In this document: positions 23,345 to 32,284 of the stretch, one piece after another
How positions within the stretch are numbered: position 1 is the first letter of the stretch
How the letters are laid out: each line of letters begins with the position of its first letter
Assembly: GCA_965214235.1 (NCBI GenBank)
Contig: CBDCBH010000003.1
Location: 248,001-312,000 of the forward strand
From: Ilyomonas sp965214235
GTDB taxonomy: Bacteria > Bacteroidota > Bacteroidia > Chitinophagales > Chitinophagaceae
Length of the DNA: 64,000 bases
Direction: 5' to 3'
Made by a program: the position numbers and the translations under genes
Notes under the pieces: model-generated
Databases searched by the model: none
Told to the model about the DNA's origin: nothing
What the model saw: the letters and a program-made list of their open reading frames with translations, nothing else

Positions 23345-25195
23345 TTAGCGGCTTGTTACATGTAAGGAGGTTGCGTTTTTATGAATCCTGAGATGTAAAA
23401 CATCGTCCCAATCAATCAATGGATACAGGTTGTATTTCTTTGCATCGGCATCAAACTGTGCTTTTAGCTCCGCTAATTTTTGAGGGTTCTTTTTTGCCAG
23501 ATCGCTGCGCTCGTTAAAGTCATCGTTAAGGTTGTATAACTCCCAGGTTTCAGTATCAAAGTTTCTAACAATACCGGCTCTTTGGAGGCTATCTTTCAAT
23601 CGTTCATCTATGTAATCAGGATGATGAAACACGCCGGCCTTCCAGCCATCTTTATACAAAGCGCGCGAACCAAAAATGTAATAATACTGCTCGTTGTGGC
23701 GTGATGCTGCCGAGGCATTATCGAACGAATAAACTAATGAAACGCCCTGGATAGAATCTTGCGGAATGCCGCGAATACTTTGTGATACCGGAATACCCAG
23801 GTACTCTAACGTGGTGGGCAATACATCAATTACATGACCGTATTGATTGCGTATGCCGCCTTTTTCTTTTATGCCTTTCGGATAAAATACAATCAAAGGA
23901 TTGTGTGTGCCGCCTTCGCTGTTGGCATCTTGTTTCCAATATTTAAAGGGCGTGTTGCAAGCCTGCGCCCACCCGAGTGGATAATTAGTTTGCGAACCTT
24001 TTGGCGTACCGATGTCATCAATATTCAACAGGTTTTGACGAACCGCTTCTTCCGTTAACGCCTGCTTTTCCAGAGGTCCCTGGCTGATAACGCCGTTGTA
24101 AGTTCCTTCTTTGCTGGCTCCATTATCACCAATCATTACAAAAATCAAAGTGTTATCAAGCTGATGAATATCTTTTAAATGATTTACCAGCAAGCCAACC
24201 TGATGATCAATGTAAGTAAGATAAGCTGCGTAAATCTCCATGAAGCGTGTGTACACTTTTTTCTGATCGGCAGTAAGAGTGTTCCATGCAACAACACCCA
24301 GACTTCTGTCAGGCAATTGTGCGTTGGCAGGTATCAATTCTAACTTCTTTTGATTTACCAATACTTTTTCGCGATAGGCATCCCATCCCTCATCAAATTT
24401 ACCTTTATACAAATTCATCCATTGCGGCGGAACCTGGTGCGGCGCATGTGTTGCGCCAGGTGCATAGTATAAAAAGAAAGGCTTGCCGGGTGCGGCTTTC
24501 TTTTGCTTGTCAATATAAGAAATAGCTTTGTTGGTAATGTCTTCATTCAGGTTATTGCCGCTTGGTGTAACGTGCGCATTGTCTTCTACCAAATCGGGTT
24601 TATATTGATCAGTTTGCGAACCTAAAAAACCAAAGAAACGCTCGAAGCCTTTGCCGCTTGGCCAACGGTCAAACGGACCCGCATCGGTGGCATCTTCATC
24701 AGGCGTTACACCATATTTACCAACCGCAAAAGTATTGTAGCCATTGTCGCGCAGTATTTCTGCAATGGTGCCATCTGAAGATGGAATTTTGCCGTCCCAG
24801 CCAGGAAATCCAGCAGACAGCATAGTATGTGCAAAACCCGACATGTGAACTTGTGCACTATTACGACCTGTTAACAAAGCAGCGCGTGTAGGAGCGCAAA
24901 TAGCGCAAGTATGAAAGTTGGTATAACGTAAGCCATTTGCCGCCAATGAATCGAATGTTGGTGTTGGAATTAAGCCGCCAAATGTTGATGATGCGCCAAA
25001 ACCAACATCGTCCAGCAATATCCAAATTACGTTGGGTGCACCATTGGGTGCTTTCACCGGTGGTGCCCAATATTCTTTTGAATCGGCTAAGGTTTTTCCA
25101 ATCTTGCCCTGGTACGTTTGGTTTTGCTGTGCATTTGTTTTTAATGATAAAAACAAAGTTGTTGCAACCGATAAAAAGAGAAAAGCATTTTTCAT
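23345..25195 (-). CDS. Secreted arylsulfatase, type I (formylglycine-dependent)
   Basis: A 616-residue sulfatase with a signal peptide (cleavage after ...SLKTNA-QQN). The calcium-binding DD pair is at D62-D63 in VIWILLDDVGFGASS. The active-site motif is C100-A-P-T-R104 followed by AALLTGR, in which the cysteine must be converted to formylglycine by FGE. Further landmarks are GKYG, HAPHQVP, GDNGAS and the C-terminal NDDFNERSDLA. It resembles AtsA-like arylsulfatases. Location downstream of SusC/SusD and upstream of FGE gives a complete sulfated-substrate uptake locus. The true substrate (sulfated glycan, sterol or aryl sulfate) is not readable. Confidence 0.93.
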   Translation of the reverse strand: MKNAFLFLSVATTLFLSLKTNAQQNQTYQGKIGKTLADSKEYWAPPVKAPNGAPNVIWILLDDVGFGASSTFGGLIPTPTFDSLAANGLRYTNFHTCAICAPTRAALLTGRNSAQVHMSGFAHTMLSAGFPGWDGKIPSSDGTIAEILRDNGYNTFAVGKYGVTPDEDATDAGPFDRWPSGKGFERFFGFLGSQTDQYKPDLVEDNAHVTPSGNNLNEDITNKAISYIDKQKKAAPGKPFFLYYAPGATHAPHQVPPQWMNLYKGKFDEGWDAYREKVLVNQKKLELIPANAQLPDRSLGVVAWNTLTADQKKVYTRFMEIYAAYLTYIDHQVGLLVNHLKDIHQLDNTLIFVMIGDNGASKEGTYNGVISQGPLEKQALTEEAVRQNLLNIDDIGTPKGSQTNYPLGWAQACNTPFKYWKQDANSEGGTHNPLIVFYPKGIKEKGGIRNQYGHVIDVLPTTLEYLGIPVSQSIRGIPQDSIQGVSLVYSFDNASAASRHNEQYYYIFGSRALYKDGWKAGVFHHPDYIDERLKDSLQRAGIVRNFDTETWELYNLNDDFNERSDLAKKNPQKLAELKAQFDADAKKYNLYPLIDWDDVLHLRIHKNATSLHVTSR

Positions 25196-25266
25196 TGATT
25201 GTACTATTGAAGTTGTTATAAATTATAAATATTGATTGGTTAATGGAATGGTTTGATAAAACAGTT

Positions 25267-26724
25267 TTACCAGCCGGGGTTTTGTGTGAGCAAAGGGTTT
25301 AAGTCAATTTCAGATTGAGGTATAGGGTACAAAGTATCCTTAACGGCTGCACCGGTTTTAGCAGGAAATTTCTTTAACGCATTGTATAAATATGTGCCGC
25401 CTCTGCGGGATAAATCGAACCATCTCATACCTTCCTGAATAAATTCCTTTCTTCTTTCTACAAACACGGAATCTCTGAAATCAGCCTGTGATAAACCTTG
25501 TGTGAGATCGGAAATATTCGCACGTTCTCTTACGCGGTTAATGGCTGCATACGCATCGGAGGTGGGTCCGCCATACAATTCATTGATTACTTCAGCATTA
25601 AGCAATAAAATATCTGCATAACGAATTACTGGAAAATTTAATCCGCCGGCTGTTTGATCGGTGAGTGGGGAGATAGAAAAATCAATCCATTTTCCAAAGC
25701 GTGCAGCCCCAAAATTCACCACTTGCCCCGATGCAGGATTTAAGAGAGTAGTGAAAAAGGTAACGTCTCTTCGTGTATCATTGGGCGAAAACAAAAGGTA
25801 CAAAGTGCTGTCTGACGGACCATCGCCAGGGTAAACCGATGGATTAAATGAATTGAACTGAGCACTGCTTAAATACTGAATGCTGTTTTTCGCTCCTAAA
25901 TTGGATTCGAACTGTACCGAAAAAATATGCTCAATTCCGTTCTTTGTTGCTTTTTGAAAAACGTCTTTGTAGTTCGGGAATAAATCATAACCATAGCCGC
26001 CATTCATTACAGTGTTGATTTCTGCCAGAGCTTTGTTCCACTCTTGTTGCGCAGCATAAACCTTTGCCAGCAAAGCGTGTGCAGCGCCACTGGTAGCCCT
26101 GCCTTTATCAGCACAGGTAAATGTTTTGGGAAGATTGATAGCATCAGTAAGATCGCTGATGATCTGTGCATATACGCTATCTTTTGGTGCGCGTTTTACC
26201 AACAAGGTTTTTACATTGATGCTTTGCGGGTCATGCAAAATCAAAGGCGCATCGCCCCAAAAACGAACGATATTGAAGTACAATAAAGCGCGTATGAATT
26301 TGGCTTCGCGAATCAGGCGATGTTGTAAAGCCGTATCCATATTGATGTTGGGAAGATTATCAATGGCAACATTGGCGCGGCTAATGCCAAAGTAATGCTG
26401 CTGCCAGTTTTTCTTTACTCTATCGTTGGTTGCCACATATGTTGCTGTGCCCAATGCGCGAACGTCAGGGTTTGTATTTGACGGGCTAAAAATCTGGTCA
26501 TCGCTTCCGTTGCCGGTAAGCAAATTTAAGTCTCTTCCATAAATCGGGAAGTCGCCTGCAGCATCGGTATTTAATGTACTGTAAACCGCGTTTACAGCAG
26601 CAATGGCATCAGATTGTGTTTTATAGAATTGTGAGTTTACAATGATAGAACCCGGATCTTCTACCAACTTATTGCACGAGAAAAAAATACTTGCTGTTAT
26701 AAAAACGATTGCTGTTTTTTTCAT
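25267..26724 (-). CDS. SusD/RagB-family outer-membrane lipoprotein
   Basis: A 485-residue surface lipoprotein that binds substrates and caps the SusC channel. Lipobox FFSC in TASIFFSCNKLVEDPG; the N-terminal SusD-like region has FYKTQSDAIAAVNAVYSTL, the TPR-rich core has FIRALLYFNIVRFWGDAPL, and the C-terminal half ends WFDLSRRGG and YPIPQSEIDLNPLLTQNPGW, the typical SusD ending. I use the ATG at 26722-26724 (MKKTAIVFITAS) rather than the ORF start because it gives a normal signal. It ends 71 bp before the sulfatase and begins 36 bp after SusC. Confidence 0.95.
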   Translation of the reverse strand: MKKTAIVFITASIFFSCNKLVEDPGSIIVNSQFYKTQSDAIAAVNAVYSTLNTDAAGDFPIYGRDLNLLTGNGSDDQIFSPSNTNPDVRALGTATYVATNDRVKKNWQQHYFGISRANVAIDNLPNINMDTALQHRLIREAKFIRALLYFNIVRFWGDAPLILHDPQSINVKTLLVKRAPKDSVYAQIISDLTDAINLPKTFTCADKGRATSGAAHALLAKVYAAQQEWNKALAEINTVMNGGYGYDLFPNYKDVFQKATKNGIEHIFSVQFESNLGAKNSIQYLSSAQFNSFNPSVYPGDGPSDSTLYLLFSPNDTRRDVTFFTTLLNPASGQVVNFGAARFGKWIDFSISPLTDQTAGGLNFPVIRYADILLLNAEVINELYGGPTSDAYAAINRVRERANISDLTQGLSQADFRDSVFVERRKEFIQEGMRWFDLSRRGGTYLYNALKKFPAKTGAAVKDTLYPIPQSEIDLNPLLTQNPGW

Positions 26725-26760
26725 AATACTTGTTTTGATGAATAACCTCATTTTTAATTT

Positions 26761-29700
26761 TTAAAATGTAAGATTCAATCCTGCTAAAAATGATTTCGTG
26801 CTTGGATAGGCGCCGTAATCAATGCCTTGCTTCGTGTTATCGGTATCAAAGAAATTTACTTCCGGATCAAGCCCTGAATACTTCGTCCACGTCCATATAT
26901 TTTGTGCTGTTGCATAAAAACGAATTTGCCTGATGCCCCATTTAGAAAGCAACCGTTTGGGTAAGGTGTAACCTAAAGTAATCGTCTTTAATTTTACATA
27001 AGAACCATCTTCAATGTAGATGTCAGCCACCTGCGATACGGGCGCATTGGTAGCTCTTGGCATGGTTCCATCAGGATTGGCGGTACTGTATCTGTCAAGT
27101 AATTTTGCCGAAGCATTTTGGTTGATAGTAGTTAGCTCTAACTTTTGTTCGAGGAAGTTGAATATCTTGTTACCATAAGAACCCTGAAACAAAAACGACA
27201 AATCGAAGCCTCCATAATTTAAAGTGTTTGATAAACCAAAAGTAAACTTGGGTTGCGCGTTGCCAAGGTTGTGTTTATCGTTTGTATTTACTACACCATC
27301 TCCGTTGATATCAACATATTTTCTATCGCCTTGCAATTGCGGAACACCCGTTAATTTAGGAGTATTTTTGGCGATGTCTTCCGCAGTTAACAACCCATCT
27401 GTACTATATCCCCAAAAGGTTCCGACAGGCAAACCTACTTTTACAATCACCGGCGAAACATAACCCGTAGGCGCAATTGGAAAATAGGAACTAATTCCAT
27501 CTCCCAGGCTCAATACTTTGTTACAATTTGCACTAAAAACAAATGCTGTGCGCCAGCTAAAAGCAGAGCTTCTGATATTGTCGGAATTGATGCCGAATTC
27601 AATGCCTTTATTTTGCACACTTCCTACATTTTGTAAAGAACTTGCATAGCCCGAATACAGCGGGAAAGGAACGTTTAATAACAGATCAGTTGTCTTTTTA
27701 TAATAGGCATCAAATGTGAAGTTGATGCGGTTGTTCAGTACGCCCAAATCCACACCTGCATTGTATTGCGTGGTAGTTTCCCATTTCAAATTCGGGTTCG
27801 CAATCTGCACTGTCGCAATGCCTGTAACCAGCGTGCTGTTGAAGTAATAATTGGTGGGCGTAAGCGCAGCCAATGAGCTATAAGGCGGCACTTCTGAATT
27901 GCCGGTTTGCCCTGCCGATAAGCGCAGTTTTAAACTGTTTATCAACGATGCAACGGGCTTAAAAAAATTCTCTTGAGCTGTATTCCATGATAACCCAATG
28001 GAAGGGAAATAACCCCAGCGGTTGTTGATGCCTAAACGTGATGAACCATCAGCACGAAGTGTTGCCGTTGCATTGTATTTGTGCAGGTAAGAATAGTTTA
28101 TTCTTCCTAAGTAAGAATTAAGTTCGGCTTCATGTGCATCCGATAAAGAAAGAACCGGCGTGCTGGCATAATTCAGGTTGTTGTATTTGGTTAAATCGTT
28201 CGGAAAATTTTGTGCACTGGCAACCGCCGATTCATCTTTTTCGTGCTGCATAGTATAGCCTGCCAGCACCGTTACAAAATGTTTATTTTGAAACGAATGA
28301 TCGTAAGTTATAGTGTTTTCATTTATATAGGTTACGGCATCAACAGTGCCAACCGATGCATAACCTTTTACTGCATACCCTGTGCTGCCACCGGCAGGTG
28401 ATCCTGCAAAAGAGGGTGAATAATAATTTTGTTTTGTGCTGATTATATCTGCACCGGCAGTTACTTTCAACGTTACATCTTTCAGTAATTTATATTCTGC
28501 AGAAAAATTGCTTAGCGTTCTTGAAAGATAAGTCCGGTTGGTAGTAGCAGCGATATCCTGCAATAAATTGGTTGGCGTTGCCGAGAATGGACTGCTGATA
28601 TTATACGATCCGTTTTTATTATAAATGGGAATTGCAGGCGGCACTTGCAGCAAATTGGCATAAGCCGAGCTTTGAAAATTAATACTTCCGTAAGCATTTC
28701 CCCACAGCTTATCTTCGGCTGAGCGGCTACCAAAAACATTCGCTGAAATTTTCAATTTATCAGTTATGTTTCTTTCATAATTAATACGACCAGAATATCG
28801 TTTAAAGCCACTATTGATAACGATTCCACCCTGATCATAATAATTACCTGAAATTAAAAAGCGCGACTTTTCATCACCGCCTGAAACTGATAATTCATGG
28901 TTTTGCAATGTGGCTTTTTTTAATGCAGCACTTTGCCAATCGTAGCCGGCACCGGCCGCATTAATTGCAGAATCGCTGTACGTTTTTGGTTTGCCATCAC
29001 TGATATTAATATCATTCACCAAAGCTTCCCATTGTGAAGCATTCAGCAGCTTTAGTTTCTTTCTTGCTTCCTGCGTTCCAACATAGGAGCTGTAGTTAAT
29101 TTCGGTGCCGCCTTTGCGTCCTCTTTTTGTTGTAATAATAACTACACCATTGGCACCGCGCGAACCATAAATAGCTGTTGCCGATGCATCTTTTAAAATG
29201 TCTATTGATTCAATATCGCTTGGATTGATGGTTGATAATGCGTTTACGCCAACGCCATTTGACGCACCTGTGTTTACATAATTGTTGTTGTTGTAAATGA
29301 TGAACCCATCAATCACATACAAAGGATCGTTACCAAACGAAATGGAATTGCCGCCGCGTACACGAATAGTTGTTGTCGCTCCCGGCTGACCAGAACTTTG
29401 CGTAACCGAAACACCCGGCACCGCGCCTTGCAAAAGGTTATCAAACGAGGCGGCAGGTTGTGCCAAAGCTGTTTTGTTTACACTGGCAACGGAGCCGGTA
29501 ATATCGCTTTTGCGCTGCGTGCCATAACCCACTACCACCACTTCGTTTAGCCGGGTTTGTTCATCCTGCAATTCAATGTTTACAGTGTTGGTTGTAACTT
29601 CAATTTGAAGCTTTTTATAACCTACAAAACTAACCTCTAAAATGAATGGTAATTTCTCGCCTGTTTTTAAAATGAAGCCACCGTTTTTATTAGTTAAGGT

Positions 29701-29871
29701 TTGATTGGTAACTCCTTGAATTTTTACCAATGCACCTTCTAATGGTGCTTTTGTTTTTACATCGTTTACCGTGCCCGATAAAGAAGAATTAATAACGGAT
29801 GATGGTGCCGTTTGCGCCATCATAAAAAGGGGTGTTGTTGTGAACCATAAAAGCCATACGAACTTTTTCAT
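26761..29871 (-). CDS. SusC/RagA-family TonB-linked outer-membrane transporter
   Basis: A TonB-dependent porin of 1036 residues. Signal peptide MKKFVWLLWFTTTPLFMMAQ, then a carboxypeptidase-regulatory-like CNA-B domain (GTVNDVKTKAPLEGALVKI). The SusC signature follows as LNEVVVVGYGTQRKSDITGS, then the plug with VRGGNSISFGNDPLYVIDGF, and the 22-strand barrel. The start at 29871 is the methionine that opens a clean signal peptide. The 28 upstream codons of the open frame do not look like a leader. It heads the sulfatase locus and is expected to import the desulfated or sulfated oligomer together with SusD. Confidence 0.95.
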   Translation of the reverse strand: MKKFVWLLWFTTTPLFMMAQTAPSSVINSSLSGTVNDVKTKAPLEGALVKIQGVTNQTLTNKNGGFILKTGEKLPFILEVSFVGYKKLQIEVTTNTVNIELQDEQTRLNEVVVVGYGTQRKSDITGSVASVNKTALAQPAASFDNLLQGAVPGVSVTQSSGQPGATTTIRVRGGNSISFGNDPLYVIDGFIIYNNNNYVNTGASNGVGVNALSTINPSDIESIDILKDASATAIYGSRGANGVVIITTKRGRKGGTEINYSSYVGTQEARKKLKLLNASQWEALVNDINISDGKPKTYSDSAINAAGAGYDWQSAALKKATLQNHELSVSGGDEKSRFLISGNYYDQGGIVINSGFKRYSGRINYERNITDKLKISANVFGSRSAEDKLWGNAYGSINFQSSAYANLLQVPPAIPIYNKNGSYNISSPFSATPTNLLQDIAATTNRTYLSRTLSNFSAEYKLLKDVTLKVTAGADIISTKQNYYSPSFAGSPAGGSTGYAVKGYASVGTVDAVTYINENTITYDHSFQNKHFVTVLAGYTMQHEKDESAVASAQNFPNDLTKYNNLNYASTPVLSLSDAHEAELNSYLGRINYSYLHKYNATATLRADGSSRLGINNRWGYFPSIGLSWNTAQENFFKPVASLINSLKLRLSAGQTGNSEVPPYSSLAALTPTNYYFNSTLVTGIATVQIANPNLKWETTTQYNAGVDLGVLNNRINFTFDAYYKKTTDLLLNVPFPLYSGYASSLQNVGSVQNKGIEFGINSDNIRSSAFSWRTAFVFSANCNKVLSLGDGISSYFPIAPTGYVSPVIVKVGLPVGTFWGYSTDGLLTAEDIAKNTPKLTGVPQLQGDRKYVDINGDGVVNTNDKHNLGNAQPKFTFGLSNTLNYGGFDLSFLFQGSYGNKIFNFLEQKLELTTINQNASAKLLDRYSTANPDGTMPRATNAPVSQVADIYIEDGSYVKLKTITLGYTLPKRLLSKWGIRQIRFYATAQNIWTWTKYSGLDPEVNFFDTDNTKQGIDYGAYPSTKSFLAGLNLTF

Positions 29872-30339
29872 TAGCTTTGATTTGTGATTAAATAATAAGG
29901 TGAATAATGGCAGTTGAACCGCCTTTATTTTGCAAAGCCTTTTGTTTGATTGCATGACCGGAGCTGCGCCAACAGTTTCCGGTCGCTTTTTTTATAAAAG
30001 ATGCTTATGTCATACTCAAATGCTTTTGCAAAGGTTTTGAATTGGTTGGCAACAGTAAAAATGGTTTGCTGATACGTACTTCATTTGTTTAGTTGTTTAA
30101 TTAATGAATACTGCTTTAGAACTTTCTTTTTATAAGAAATGAGAACAGGAAAATGATGTGATGGTAAAATTGAAAAGCGTTTGTTTTCTTTTATATACAA
30201 CAACAGGAAGGCATACAACAAAAAATAAATGTTGATGACGGTTGAGGCGAAAAACAAAAGTTGTTATACATGAGTACCCTGCTTACAAAAAATGGAAGTG
30301 AAAGGATGATTAAATCGGTGTAAAAGTAAACGATTTTAT

Positions 30340-30364
30340 AATTCCTACAAAATCTCTAGGAATT
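30340..30364. promoter_or_regulatory. Inverted repeat upstream of SusC
   Basis: AATTCCTA (30340-30347) and TAGGAATT (30357-30364) are perfect inverted copies separated by 9 bp, nearly 500 bp upstream of SusC. It could be an operator but no regulator is linked. Confidence 0.3.
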
Positions 30365-30565
30365 ATATTTTAAATTCAAACAGCCTTACTTCTGCTTTTT
30401 CATCTATTCTAATTAAGAACTTATTCCGGCAAAGAAAAATAATGAAGGAAATAAATTTTGAAGTCGTTAAACTTAGAATTCAGTTAGATGATGATTGTCA
30501 ATATAGATAATGTTACTATAGGTAAAGAAACGTAATCAGCAAAGCCAATTTGGGTTGACTTCGAC

Positions 30566-30593
30566 TAAAAAAAAATCCGCACCGGATGCGGAT
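30566..30593 (-). terminator. Terminator of tRNA-Asp
   Basis: ATCCGCA (30575-30581) and TGCGGAT (30587-30593) form a stem, and on the minus strand a run of nine Ts follows (30566-30574 as As on the plus strand). Confidence 0.85.
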
Positions 30594-30608
30594 GTCAGAG
30601 TTTATTTG

Positions 30609-30682
30609 CGGACCGGACGGGACTCGAACCCGCGACCTCTGCCGTGACAGGGCAGCATTCTAACCAACTGAACTACCGATCC
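30609..30682 (-). tRNA. tRNA-Asp (anticodon GTC)
   Basis: A 74-nt cloverleaf on the minus strand. Acceptor GGATCGG pairs with CCGGTCC, the anticodon stem is CTGCC/GGCAG around CTGTCAC, and the T arm reads GGGTTCGAGTCCC. The discriminator is G and CCA is not encoded. Confidence 0.96.
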
Positions 30683-30782
30683 AAACCTTTCCCTTTCGGG
30701 GCTGCAAATATAAGCGCAAACATTTTTTGCCCCCAAATCTTTTCTACCTTTATTTTTACCTTCTATTTATCGAAAACACAGT

Positions 30783-31757
30783 ATGCCACAATATCCTAAC
30801 AGACAATTTCTTGACTTTGAGCAGCCCATTAAAGTATTATATGAACAGATAGATCAAACAAAAAAACTGGCGGCTAAAAATCAAAAAATAAATTATGATG
30901 CTACCATCCAGCAATTAGAACATTCTATAATTGAAAAAAGAACCGAAATTACAGGGCATCTTATGCCTTGGCAGCGCGTGCAATTGAGTCGTCATCCCGA
31001 TCGTCCTTATACCTTAAAATACATTGAAAAAATGATGACCAATTTTGTTGAATTGCATGGAGATAGAAATGTAAGAGACGACAAAGCGATGGTTGGAGGC
31101 TTTGCCGAACTGGACGGCGAAACCGTGATGGTAATTGGCCATCAGAAAGGAGCCAACACGAAGCTGCGCCAGCTTCGTAATTTTGGAATGGCAAATCCCG
31201 AAGGTTATCGCAAAGCTTTGCGTTTGATGAAGCTGGCAGAGAAGTTTAACAAGCCAATTGTTACAATGATTGATACGCCAGGCGCCTTTCCGGGAGCAGA
31301 AGCGGAAGAGCGGGGGCAAGGAGAAGCTATCGCACGAAATATTTATGAAATGATACGTTTGAAAGTGCCTGTTATCTGCATCATTATCGGTGAAGGTGCC
31401 AGCGGCGGCGCCTTAGGTATTGGCGTTGGTGATAAGGTGCTGATGATGGAGAACACCTGGTACACTGTAATTTCACCCGAAAATTGCAGTTCCATCTTGT
31501 GGCGTAGCTGGGAGAAAAAAGAAGTAGCAGCTGAACAATTACACCTTACATCTAAAGATATGAAAGGCTTTGGACTGGTTGATGAAATTGTGCCCGAACC
31601 CCTGGGCGGTGCGCACTGGGATTATGATGAAGCGGCTCGTTTGCTAAAAATATCTTTACTAAAAGCATTGCAGGAAATTAAAAATATAAATCCCGAAGAA
31701 CGAGTAAACCAGCGCATAGAAAAGTTTGACCACATGGGCTTTTGGGAAGAAGCATAA
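30783..31757 (+). CDS. accA: Acetyl-CoA carboxylase carboxyltransferase subunit alpha
   Basis: The alpha subunit of the carboxyltransferase passes the carboxyl group from biotin to acetyl-CoA to make malonyl-CoA, the first step of fatty-acid synthesis. The 324-residue protein has the N-terminal helix pair (FLDFEQPIKVLYEQIDQTKK), LHGDRNVRDDKAMVGGFAEL, the crotonase-fold motif MIDTPGAFPGAEAEERGQGE, and IGEGASGGALGIGVGD with the oxyanion glycines. The length is normal. It is not next to accD, as is usual in Bacteroidota. The start ATG is the first in the frame and fits the family. Confidence 0.96.
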   Translation: MPQYPNRQFLDFEQPIKVLYEQIDQTKKLAAKNQKINYDATIQQLEHSIIEKRTEITGHLMPWQRVQLSRHPDRPYTLKYIEKMMTNFVELHGDRNVRDDKAMVGGFAELDGETVMVIGHQKGANTKLRQLRNFGMANPEGYRKALRLMKLAEKFNKPIVTMIDTPGAFPGAEAEERGQGEAIARNIYEMIRLKVPVICIIIGEGASGGALGIGVGDKVLMMENTWYTVISPENCSSILWRSWEKKEVAAEQLHLTSKDMKGFGLVDEIVPEPLGGAHWDYDEAARLLKISLLKALQEIKNINPEERVNQRIEKFDHMGFWEEA

Positions 31758-31762
31758 TAATA

Positions 31763-31782
31763 AAAATGAAGTAAAAGAAAAC
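31763..31782 (-). repeat. Dispersed motif, type B
   Basis: On the minus strand this reads GTTTTCTTTTACTTCATTTT, identical to the plus-strand copy at 59760-59779. It starts 5 bp after the accA stop. Confidence 0.7.
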
Positions 31783-31788
31783 CACAAA

Positions 31789-32172
31789 TTAATTATTAAT
31801 GCGCACCGTAATAACAGAAAATTTATCGTCATTACCTTTTATCATAGCTGTAATGTTGTAATTGTTTTTCCCAATTAATTTACCGGTTACATACATAGTT
31901 CCTCCCATCTCACGTTGCGAAGTGATCGTACATGAACTAATATTATTACTGGTAAAAAAATTTTTAATGGTTGAGGCGGCTTGTGTTTTAGAAACGCCTT
32001 TCATTTCATCGCTGTTGGGAAGTTTTACATCAATCGTATTATCGAAATATTTTGCAAACTGTTCGGCATTTCCTGCTTTCAAAGCATTCATCATATCTTC
32101 TTTACTCACTTCTAAAAAAGTGAATGAAAACAAACTAAAACTTGCTATCAATAAAAGTAAAAACTTGTTCAT
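31789..32172 (-). CDS. DUF4783 family exported protein
   Basis: A 127-residue protein with a signal peptide (MNKFLLLLIASFSLFSFTF) and one DUF4783 domain, an NTF2-like fold: EDMMNALKAGNAEQFAKYFD, TIDVKLPNSDEMKGVSKTQA, FFTSNNI and the closing strand KFSVITVRINN. Family members are Bacteroidota-specific and of unknown function. I choose the ATG at 32170-32172 because it opens a signal peptide; the longer ORF adds 15 unrelated residues. It is convergent with accA and divergent from gpmI. Confidence 0.85.
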   Translation of the reverse strand: MNKFLLLLIASFSLFSFTFLEVSKEDMMNALKAGNAEQFAKYFDNTIDVKLPNSDEMKGVSKTQAASTIKNFFTSNNISSCTITSQREMGGTMYVTGKLIGKNNYNITAMIKGNDDKFSVITVRINN

Positions 32173-32284
32173 AAAATTGTGTTTGAATACGCTGAAATAT
32201 GAAGTTACAATAACCAACTGATGATTAGATGTTTATTCAAAACAATGGTTACAACCTCTTATTAAATTGCTATAGTTTTAACAA

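Larger units (their letters stand above)
29872..30608. other. Upstream region of the SusCD-sulfatase locus
   Basis: About 740 bp without a gene. It should hold the SusC promoter, but no convincing TAnnTTTG box on the minus strand was found. There is no ECF sigma/anti-sigma pair, as often precedes SusC genes. A perfect 8-bp inverted repeat is at 30340-30364 and the tRNA-Asp terminator at 30566-30593. Confidence 0.5.

Noticed and set aside
29872..29955. Longer SusC N-terminus from the ORF start
   Set aside because: The extra 28 residues (MQSNKRLCKIKAVQ...) are not signal-like; the methionine at 29871 opens a normal signal peptide.
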